From: Mesostigma viride
Taxonomy: Eukaryota; Streptophyta; Mesostigmatophyceae; Mesostigmatales; Mesostigmataceae
NCBI GenBank assembly: GCA_009746045.1
Contig: RPFO01001305.1
Span: 1 to 42,500 of the forward strand
Direction of reading: 5' to 3'
DNA: 42,500 nt
Under the pieces are notes generated by a model that searched no databases, was not told the DNA's origin, and worked only from the letters and a program-made list of their open reading frames with translations. Shown piece by piece: positions 18,201 through 29,000 of this stretch. The stretch's first letter is position 1. Every line of letters begins with the position of its first letter. A program made the translations under genes and the position numbers.

Positions 18201-19912
18201 TCTTCAGTCGGTCCAGGACCTGGAGTACACAATGTCGCAATCAAGAATGAATGGAGGATCATTCGTCTCGGAACCATCAACAGGGCGCCTCACAACCAGA
18301 GCACGACCGTGGATTACGTCCGGATCACCAATGGAACGGAAGTTCCGGGAATCCCTGATCACGTCACCCGCCCCGGGTTTTGGTCCACCACGTTCGGATC
18401 CGACGTGTTGTCCCAATACAATTCCACGAGCGTGTTCCCAAGAGGCGGCACGAACGTCCTGGTGTGTGGCATTGTGAAGCCCGTGTCGTCATTTGCGGCG
18501 GCGACGGGCGGCGTCGTGACTTCCCCTATGACGGCCCCGTGGACCGCGACGAACGTGACAGACTCCAACGCGAACATGGTCGAGCTCTTGACCGTCGGAA
18601 ACCCGAGCGCGGCCGGGTCCTACGTCAGCGTGTGGGTATGGCGCAGCGGGCGCATCCTAATGTTCACGGGCAATGCGTACACCGAGACGGCCGCGGCCGT
18701 CGTAGACACGAGCGAGTTCGTCCTCGGCGTGCACCTGACGCCGACGGCGCCCGTCCTATACATCAACGGCGCGACGCCCGCGATGACGGCCAACGGGTGG
18801 CGCACAATGGACAACGCGGCCGTCGCGACGAACACCCTCGTGCAGATGAGCGCCGTCGCGGCCGAGCGCGGCGTCTACCTCGGGTACCGCCGCGCGTGGA
18901 CGTCCGGAGCGGTGATCAACGCGAGTTTCAAGAACTGGCGTTTCGTGGACACGCTCGCCGCGGTGGGGGGACGCCCGCGATGTCCGCGAATCAGATCGCC
19001 AACACGCAGATGTTCCGGTACGCAAACGAGTACGACTCGCAGCCGCTCGAAGTGACCTACGGGTTCCGCATCGACGACGACGAGACATTGCAGTTCGTGA
19101 AGACGCAGGGGTCGGCAACCACCTCCACGCTCCTGGGCAAACCGCTGCCGGCGAGCGACGACGCGAGCGGCACGAGTCTGACGGGCAACGTCCTCGGCAC
19201 GCTCACGGACACGTCGTTGGACGTGGTCTTGTCGCTCGCCAACAAGGTCGACACGTCGACGACGACGTCGGTGTCGCAGCTCGCCGCGACCTCCGCGACC
19301 CCGGGCACCCAACCGTTCGTGGCCCCGACCGACGAGTGGGTCCTGTGGGACACCACGCTGTTCCAGAACGTGTACTTCGTCTGGGTAACGACCGTGTCCA
19401 ACAACGCGACGAACACCAACTACCTGTTGAAACTAAGTCTGTACGTCGAGCTCGAGAGCTACAGGTGGATGGACGGCGGGATGTACATGATCGTGCCATA
19501 CAACGCCGAATTGCTGCAGTACACCGGGTTGGTGGAAGACGGGATCCGGGGTGTTGTGCTTTCCGATTATCCGAATAAAAACAAACTCTATTTCAACTCC
19601 GTGGACGTCCCCCGCCGCACCGCGAGCGCCCTCGGAACCCGCGAGGTCGTGCACCTCGTCGACTTGAACTTCGCCGTACGGTCCGGGCAGTTTCCGTCCA
19701 CTCCGGCGCTTATGGGCCTCCAGAACGTCGGGTGGCCGAACATCGTGTCGTCGGTCGTCGACGAGTTCGCGAAGACGCGCGGGTATGGAAGCATGTTCGA
19801 ACCGCAGAACCTTCCATGCCGCGTCGTGACGTCCGCCCAATGGCCCTCGTTCAGCGCGTCGACGAACTGGAAGTCCGTGGGGCGGTACGATTACTTCACC
19901 GTCACGCCGTGA
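15208..19912 (+). CDS. Fibre-like structural protein B, frame broken five times
   Basis: A paralogue of the preceding gene, starting 28 bases after its stop. Five sites each need one extra base to keep the frame: 16089-16092 (G4), about 16559, 16766-16772 (G7), 17420-17423 (T4) and 18965-18970 (G6). The joined product is about 1569 residues. It shares the N-terminus (GRLKKLYSEEIGSDP), the fibre repeats and the YGFRIDDDETLQFVKTQG head. It adds two laminin-G-like modules (LNTKGALDDDGYGEWTMEAS and LNTRGASDNDGFGNWTVEVR) plus an extra C-terminal domain of about 200 residues. No in-frame stop appears apart from those caused by the shifts, so five sequence errors are as likely as decay. Confidence 0.65.
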
Positions 19913-20018
19913 CAACTCGGTGACGTCGGCATCGTCGTCGAGACGACACGGATCGCGTCAGGGAGTTGATATAAAATGTCCCCCGCGGGGGTAGGACTGC
20001 GTCTCTCGTCCGAGAACC
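19913..20018 (+). promoter_or_regulatory. Reductase promoter region
   Basis: The 106-base gap holds GATATAAAA at 19968-19976, about 43 bases before the reductase ATG. It is followed at once by a perfect small palindrome (CCCCCGCGGGGG). The ATG at 20019 is in context CCATGG. A TATA box for the reductase gene is the simplest reading. Confidence 0.45.
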
Positions 20019-23000
20019 ATGGAGGTCAACCCGTCGGACCGCGCGACCGCGATCGCGCTGCGGACGTACCACCGTCCGCTCGACGACGGGTCGGGAGGAC
20101 TCGAGAGTTGGGACCAGGTCGTCGCACGGGTGATCGACCACCAGCGCTGGCTCTGGATCCGAGCCAAGGACGCCCCGCTGACGGCCGACGAGGAGAAGGA
20201 GCTCGACGAGTTGAGTCGGCTCATCCTCAACCGCCGCATCGCCCCCGCGGGGAGGACGCTGTGGCTGGGCGGGACGCAGCTCTCTCGCCGCCGCGAATCG
20301 TGCATGTATAACTGTAGTTTCACCCAAGTCGAGTCAATTTATGACGTCGTGGACGTTCTGTGGCTCCTCCTTCAAGGCTGTGGAGTCGGTTTTAAGCCTG
20401 TAGTCGGCACGCTGAACGGTTTCGTGACCCCGATCGACGATATCCGCGTCATCCGGTCCACGAGGACGAGCAAGGGCGGAAGAGAGATCAACAAGGAGAC
20501 GTACGACGAGGACACGCGCACGTGGACGATCAGCGTGGGCGACTCGGCGATCGCGTGGGCCAAGGCGGCGGGCAAGCTGATGGCCGGCAAGTACCCCGCA
20601 AAGACGCTGGTGCTGGACTTCTCGGAGATCCGTCCAGCTGGAGAACGACTTTCAGGCTACGGGTGGACGGTCAGTCTGTCAAAATTAACATTTCGCACAT
20701 TCGAATGCATGGTTGATTTTATTTAAAAAATAGATATACGTATACCCTATCAGATGTCCTAATCGTTTTCGCATCCCATTGCTCTCTTTGAAACGGCGCA
20801 GAGCTCGGGCGACTCGCAGATCTCGGTGGCGTTCAAGAAAATTTCCGAGCTCATGTCCAAGCGCGCCGACCAACTGCTGTCGAAGATGGACATCGTCGAT
20901 ATCGTGAACCATCTCGGGACGATGTTGAGTAGTCGCCGTTCGGCGGAGATCGCATTGTGCGAGTACGGCTCGGCGGAGTGGAAAGAGTTCGCGTTCGCCA
21001 AGAAGGACTGGTGGATCGAGAATTCCCACCGCCAGCAGTCGAACAACAGTCTGGTGTTCTCGTCCAAGCCGACGAGGGAGCAGCTCCAGGAGATCTTTCA
21101 GATTATGCAGGAGTCGGGGGGGTCGGAGCCCGGAATGATGAATCTCGAAGCAGCGCTGAAACGGGCGCCGTGGACGAGGGGCGTCAACCCCTGCGGAGGT
21201 CAGTGTTCTTGCTCATTTACCTCTGCTGTAACATGGTTGGTGTGGAACACGATAGCAATTACCTCTGCGTGTTTCTCGTCGTGTCTTGCCCACGAAAGCA
21301 TGTCATTGAGGGCATTTCCTTGGAGATTGGACAGAATCGTCATAGAGTCCATGCTGAGAGGGCGATATGCACCAGATGATCGTTTGTCGTTTCTGCAATA
21401 CAGCTCGTCACTTTGTTTAAGACGTTTGTAACAAGGGTCGCATATCAAATGCGAACCCGGACAATAAGGATTCCACGAGTCGCATGAATGGACGAATACG
21501 TCAATTTCTCCACCATCCCAGTCACACATACTCACGCGCTTTTTACAAACATAACATTTCAAAATGTCGCTTAATTTCGTCTTATTCATATTCTTATGTT
21601 GCTTCATCGCGTCTAATAACCTGTCCCGTTTCTTTCACTACAAATAAACGCACCCCTACCAGCCATTTAGAATGTACTCCAGCACGCAAAATGTACTTCG
21701 TACCGAAGTTTGTCTTTTTATGCTGAAAATTGTCATGCATGATGTTTGCAACCAAAATAGACCTCGTACAAAGTTTGGTATCGATCGGACGTCATCTTGG
21801 TGACATTTGCTAGCAATAAAGGTACATTTTTGTCATTTTAAATTAAATTAAATAGTAATAAATAGGAAACAGTACTAAATCACGTCAAACCATCATGGAT
21901 ATTTGCAAGCAACCTAATTACCACTAGAATAGACCATGCACAAAGTTTGGGGTCAATCTGAACTCAAAATAGTGACGTTTGCTAGCATAAATACTGCATT
22001 TTTTGCCATTTTCAAGCATTTTGCTCAGTGTAAGCTACTAAACAAAATCAAACTACGTCATAAAGCTATGAAATGTTGAAAGCAACCTAAACACCACTAG
22101 ATTAGACCATGGGCCAAGTTTGGGCTCTGTTTGATGTCAAAATAGTGACGTTTGCTAGCATAAATGGTGCATTTTTTGCCATTTTCAAGCATTTTGCTCA
22201 GTGTAAGCTACTAAACAATATCAAACTATGTCAGAAAGCTATGAAATGTTGGAAGCAACCTAAACACCACTAGATTAGACCATGGGCCAAGTTTGGGCCC
22301 CGTTTGATCTCAAAATAGTGACGTTCGCTAGCATAAATGGTGCAATTTTTGCCTTTTTCAAGCATTTTGGTAAGTATAGTTGCCTCAAACTAAGTCAGAA
22401 AACTGTGAATTGTTGTAAATAACCTGTTTGCCACTACATTAGACCATCCTCAACTTGTAAGGTCAGGCATAGGTAAAGGTAGTGACACTTGCTAGCACTA
22501 TATATGAGCATATTATGCCTCTTTTCGCATATACACATAAAAAATAACAAGACAATATTAAATCATGGCCTTAATACAAGGTGTGCAAATGCAAATCACA
22601 CCAGATCGGATGACCAATGATGGGTGGCTGCATGCCAACACATCTACCAGGCTGCAGGGTGAGAGGCCACATCGCTACAAGACAGGAATCCTCGCAATTG
22701 CACACCGCTAGTACACTGCATACCCCAAGAGGATTTGGCTACAAGCCATAAAAGTTTGGCCATGCTAACACATTCTTCATCCAAGCAAACTGCAGCCTCT
22801 CCAAACTCAACTCATTGATTTAAATGCAACTAGGCCAGGCGTGCATGCTCTACTTGCCGATAACCATGAGTAAACTTGTGTACCACTTCATTCCATGCGC
22901 CGGTAGATGGCACCGTCTCATCTACCAGTCATCCCCGGCTCCCATTCCGCATCCTCCTCTCCCTCTCCCTCTCCCTCTTCCTCCTCCTCCTCCCCCTCCC

Positions 23001-26000
23001 CCTCCCATTCTCCCTCCCCCTCTCCCTCCCCCTCTCCCTCCTCCTCCCCCTCCTCCTCCCCCTCTTCCTCCCCCTCTTCCTCTCCCTCTTCCTCCTCCTC
23101 CCCGCCTTCACTGTCACTGTGCACAGCAGGGACGGCATCGTCCATGTGGGTGCCATCACCTGCATTCACGGTGCCACCCTCCTGTGGAAAGAAGCGAGCG
23201 CGGCCAAATGCCTCGACTGGGTGTGGGCAGCCGCACACAAACTGAGTCACCTCCTCCAGGGCATGATAGTCCTCATACTGCCCATCAGCCCACATCGCCT
23301 TGATGAGCAGGTGACCTCCCCTTTCCTGAACCTTAGTGACCCAGCCATGGAAGCGCTCCCTCTTCCTCGCTGTCCCCGGAAACAGGGCACACAGGCGCAT
23401 CCCGATAAGCGCACGTGCTCCATGCTCGGCAAAGTAGGCATTGCAGTCATCCTTTGCTGCTGCCCTGGCGGCGGTGGCAGTCTTGTAATGCTCAAAGTCA
23501 ATCTGCGGGTGCTCTTTCAACGCCGCCACCGTGGCAGCTGACAGTTTGCCGGTACTGATCAGCTCAGGCTGGTGCACCTCTGCCGTACCGCCCACTGTCC
23601 AGTGCTGCAGGTGTACATCAGAAATGGGGACCGTCATCCCTGCGCTGCCGCCACCTAATGTCACTCTAGAAAACTGGCCCGTCCACGTCGGTGCGTAGTA
23701 AGGAGAGGCGACAATGCTGTCACGCTCCGTGCGATCGCCTTCCAGATCAAGGACCTTCACCAGCATGTGTGGTGCCCACGGCATTCCCTGCCCGCAGGTG
23801 ACGGCTGGCCGCTTAACAACGAGTAGGTCGCCGCGTCGTATGAGGCTTCCATTCACCTTGAAGGTGTGCCTGCCAGAAATCAGTGTGCGCAAAGCGGGCG
23901 TTGCCGTTGATGTGCTCCCTCGCGCAGCGGGCGCACATGCGCGGTTGATCTGCGCTTGAATCTCGCGGGCAGGGCAAGCGACGTGCGAGATGACTTGGTT
24001 TACGGGCAGCCTCAGTGCCCGTGTTGCCCGCGCAACCGACTGGTCGCCTGCAGATCGCAGCGGCAAGGGTACCGCCTTGTTCGCTTGCAGTTCACGCTGC
24101 TCTTTGAGCTTTTGCTCCATGATGTCGAACAGATTCTCGTTGTTGGCACGCACATCCTCCACGGACTTTGGCACCTGCTCAAACCATCTGTCCAGCAACT
24201 GCTGCTTCTCAGCGGAGACGATGTCGGGAAAGAGGCCGTGAAGGCTAGCGCAGGTACGTCTCCTGGCACCGCCCTCGTCCCATTCAAAAAGCGGTGCTAG
24301 ACCGGGACTTCCCTTGGGGGCCTTGCCACGCTCCATGAGGAGGCACCCATAGACAGGATCTCCCTGCGGGGTGTACCCAATGGGCGTGACCCCGTCACAA
24401 GCCTCGCCGTTAGGCCCTGTGGGCTGCCACTTGTTCACCGGTGCATTTACCAACGTTTCTGATGCGGCTAGGCGCCAGCGGACATACACGTTCATATCCG
24501 GCCCTAGAAACACTTCGAGATCGAACACCTTCGAAGAGCGGTGCCTCTCCCTCTCGGCTTCGGTTGCTGGCTCATCATCCAAGTTGGCGGTGGCGCCCGC
24601 GCCCGCGCCTACGCCCGCGCCTTGGGTGGCGCCCGCGCCCGCACCCGCGCCTTCTCCCCCGCCCCCGCCCCCGCCTGCACCTGCGCCCGCGCCATGGGTG
24701 TCGCCCGCGGCTGGCTTCTTCGGAAATGCGTCCATCGATTTCACCCACCGGCCAAAGTCGCGGTGGATGCACCCATTCAGCCACGTTGTGACATCCAGTG
24801 CGGCGTCCACAATCTGCAAGCAATAGAACAGTCATGCAATAGGAATAATGCAATATGAATAATCATTAGTATCAACGATGCGTTCATGCAGACGTGAACA
24901 TGTGAAAAACAACAAGCATGCAACAACGACTCCAGCACACTTAGTAAATACTGCTCATAATATCTGTAGCACATGCAACATGGTTAAAACACACATGGAT
25001 GACCTATATGGCTGCACATGAAGTGTGCACATAGAGAAGACTAGAAATCCAGCATGATATCAAGAGCCATCCACACTAATATAAGTCTTACCGCAGCTTG
25101 GGGCTTCTTCGGGTTGAGTTGGCGCATCGAGTTTGTCGGGCCCTGCTCGTAGTAATGCTCAAATGCGATGCCAAGGCCCGCCAGCACATCATCAAATGTG
25201 ATTAGTTTCACAGGTGGCCTGTCCGTCACCTTGTTCTTTAAGCCATTCATCCACCTGACGAACCAACCGAACCGTTGATCACAATCAATATGAGTGTGAC
25301 CAACGGGTAGCCTGCAGAAGCGGACACGGTCAAACAGTCCTCTCATGATGAGGACGGCGGCGAACCCCAGAACCTCGCGGTTCATGTTGTCGCCGCCACC
25401 GTCCACCTGCATGACCAAAATTCTGGGCAGCCCGTAAGCCCTTATCTCAGGGTCCGTGGCACTGTTCCACGACTGTTGCTCGCAGATTTCAATGATGTGA
25501 CGAACAAGGATGGTGACAGTTATCCTGCCCGAATTACCAGCCACAGCCTTGTTGATCACCCATGGTGCGACCACCCAGAAAAAAGTCCTCAACCCGTGTG
25601 CAATCGTACAAATCAGGGTGTAAGGTACGGTCAGGTCTCGCTTGGAAAGAAAGTCCTTAGGCGCCTCAGCCGCCGCAGGAATGTGAGTCCTCATGTGAGC
25701 GATAGCGTCCATGGACATGGAATGATAGTGACCGTTCTTACCATTAAAGCGCCTGACAAGAAACCCCTTCCTCTCTACATGAAAAAGCTCTTCGTGGTTG
25801 GCGAGTTCCTCCTTCCAATACTCCCATCGTTTAGTGTCAGTGTGACGGGCAGCATTGATGTTGTTGTTGATGTTGCTGCAAATGTTGCACACGCCCATGA
25901 TCTTCGTGCGAAACTTCTCCACGCGGACATAACTGGTTGCAACAACCTCCTCAAAGATGATCCGGAACAGAGTGAGAGACACGAAGGGAAAGTTGGCTTC

Positions 26001-29000
26001 CTTCTCGTTCTCCTTCACATAAGTGGCGAAAAGAGTCTGCTTGCATGGCTCCTCAATGAACGTAGTTCCGTTTGTCGGGTCATTCTGCACCGCGGGCTCC
26101 AACCACCGCCGAATCCACTCCTCCGCAAGCGCCCGTGCTTCCAGCCCCCTCTCCTTGCAGCCCCCGCGAGACTGCTTCTTGCCATGGTGGCCGCTTACAT
26201 CTATGACGTGCTGTCCCTCGGCTCGCGCTTGGCGCTCATCAGCCACCTCGTGGACCGACGAGTGCCAAACGTGGTTGCTAATTTTCAGGCAGTGCCTGAA
26301 TGCCGCCTCGCAAACCTGAAAGTGAAAAGGGGTCACAGACCCTGTGTTCTTATCCTTGACTCCCCCGTCGAGAACGAACCGGAAACCAGCGTCATGAACG
26401 AACTTGTGACGAGTAGATGACGACATGGTCGTTATGGCGTCGTACCCCCCCTGGTGCAGCTGCTGCTTTATCGCCGCCTTCCTGTCCTCTTGCTTCCGCC
26501 CGGGCGCAAACCAGGCGCTCCGCAATGCCTGGAGATGTGATGTTTTAATGGGCTTCATGCACTCGTGGCCGCACTTACAGTCGACCGTCTCGTCGGTCAC
26601 TAGGCTGCCGGCATGGGTGCTGCCGCTTAGCATTTCAGCTGCGGACTTGCGCTTCCCATGGTGTCCCATCAGCATGATAGCGAAAGCCAGGAAGCAGAGA
26701 GCCACGATTATGTCCCAGCAAAGCCATAGCACACCTTCCGTTTCGACCGCCATGTCGGCCACTAGTCCGGATAGCTCAACGTACACCTGACCTTGACACT
26801 AATCGCACAAACAGCCACAATTTTGCAAGCAAGAAGACATGGCTACCTCGGCATTTCATGAAATGTACTTCGTGAAATGCATTTCGTGAAATGTACTAAG
26901 GAACGTGATTGGCCGGCGTTCGCTCGCCAAATCTCGCAAAATGTACTAAGGCACGTGATTGGTCCCGCAAAATGTACTAAGGAACGTGATTGGCCGGCGA
27001 AGATTCTGTTTGCAACAATTAAAATTCCCTACAGAATCTTCGCCGGCCAATCACGTTCCTTAGTACATTTTGCGGGACCAATCACGTGCCTTAGTACATT
27101 TTGCGAGATTTGGCGAGCGAACGCCGGCCAATCACGTTCCTTAGTACATTTCACGAAATGCATTTCACGAAGTACATTTCATGGAAGCTGCGCAGAAGAC
27201 AGCCTGGAGGCAGAGGGAAAGTTCCTGTTCATCGTGAGTCGGGGTTAGCAATCACGGCGATGTCGTCTGCCATGGCGGAGGAAGTCGGTAATGGCTGCCC
27301 TGCCGCGGTAGAGAACCTGGAGGAAGTAAAGATCGAAGAAAAAGCTAAGGAAACTAGCGCTGTGGAAGGGGGGGTGTTGGGCGACAACTCCAGACTTCGA
27401 AAGAGTTTTGTTCCGTGCCGGGGGGCTGTCGCTGGGTTGGAGCGCATGGCGCAGGATGCTAGGTCAGCCTCGGGGAGTGGCCTTATTAGCTCGGCCCCCG
27501 TGTTCAGCAAATGCCTAGTAAAGTATGGTGGCCACTTAGGGGTGCGTAGAATGGCTATGAATGCGGTGGCATCGAAGATGACGGCAAACAAAGGTGCCGT
27601 CATCAACGTCATTGACGTCGGTGGGGGGACGCCTGCAGGCGTGAGGCGACAGAATGGTGAGAATCAGCTGTACTTGCTGGATGCCACTATGCTGACAGAG
27701 TATACCAGCTTCTCCGAGGCGATTCATCTCGACGTGCGCAAGGGGCAGGTAACCGGAAAGCCGGGATATCCCGACATCTTCGTCGCCTGCGAAACTGGGA
27801 ACGACACATTCGCAATCGGAGACTTGGTCACGTTTGATGGCCAGGCAGCTGTCGCTGACATGGCTTCTGCAATGGAGCTTGACGTGGCGACATTCTCCTC
27901 GGCCCTAATCGCTGGCCTGGTCCGTACGGGGGGTAAGAATGATAGAGAGGAGCAGTGGTTCTGCCTGGTAATGCCCCTTTTGAGCGATTCGCAGGGGTTT
28001 TACTCGCTGCCGTCCACATCACCGGGGAAGCAGTTTCCGGCAATGTGGTGTAAGCCGCGGTTGCTGGCAGTGGATCTGGGCGCCCATGGGGCAATTCGAG
28101 AAACTTCTCTGGTGGCCCAAGCTGTGGAAGCCGCCGCGGGAATATTCTATGACCCAAACTCTGCCATCAATGCATTAAAAACTACCTGCACGCAAGAGAA
28201 AGGCTGGAGTGTAAGTCTTGCACGAATGCTTTCCTCTTTGATATAAGTGCCTTTTCCGTGGATAGATTGGGCTCTTTTTATAATAAATAAATAAACACAT
28301 GGTAAAATGTCCTTGGGTTGTTTTGTCCTGTATGCACCTCCTTGCCCAACATCCAGGCTGTCGGCTACAAGGTGCCAGCGTCTACACCCCCTGCCACACT
28401 CCCAGCGCCGCCGCCAAGCACACCACTTCCTGCCTCACTCCCCTCGGTGCCCCTGCTATGTGCACCCCCTGCCGTATCTTCAAGGGCAGCTGAAGGGACT
28501 CAGGACGACGACATGACACCGCACAACAGCAGCGGGGATGGCGGTGACAACAGGTCAGACAAGTCTTACGGCTCGCCACCCGAGAAGAAGGGGAGGGTCA
28601 AGCAGGAGCATGCACCAGTGAAGCGCGAGAAGCATGTTCGCACTTGCACCAATGCATCTAAGCATGCCATTCCACCTGTGGTTGCTGATGCTGCCATTCC
28701 CATGGTGACTGCTGGTGATGCCGACTTATCCGACTTGCGCTCGTCTCTGGATGAGGTCAAGAAGGAGTATGATGGCTTGAGGGAGGCAATGGCCGAGGCT
28801 CAAACCGATATCAAAAGCATCCTCGGGGGCGGTCGCACCAAGCCAAAGCGGGGGAGCCAGGCTGTCGAGTCGCTGCCCGCTCTGGCCAAGAAGCTTGGCT
28901 TAGCTGAGGGGAGGCTGGCCAGGGTGGAGCAGGAGCACGCAGCTATAAATGCAAAGCTGGCCACACTTCAAGGCACAGCTGCAGCACCAGCAACGGTGGG

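Noticed and set aside
16089-18970. Programmed frameshifting in fibre B
   Set aside because: Five different sites without a common slippery sequence or downstream structure are unlike programmed shifts; single-base losses in homopolymers are simpler.
21800-22490. Regularly spaced repeats as a possible CRISPR array
   Set aside because: The units are about 173 bp with homology across the whole unit, not short repeats with unique spacers, and both transposon copies carry the same array.
25476-26420. 314-codon plus-strand frame within the transposase exon
   Set aside because: The opposite frame is longer, has DUF7869-like motifs and good splice sites, and is the one preserved in pattern in copy 2.
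26857-27183. Palindrome as a transcription terminator
   Set aside because: It lies between divergent gene starts, not between convergent ends, and contains promoter-like ACGTG and CCAAT units.
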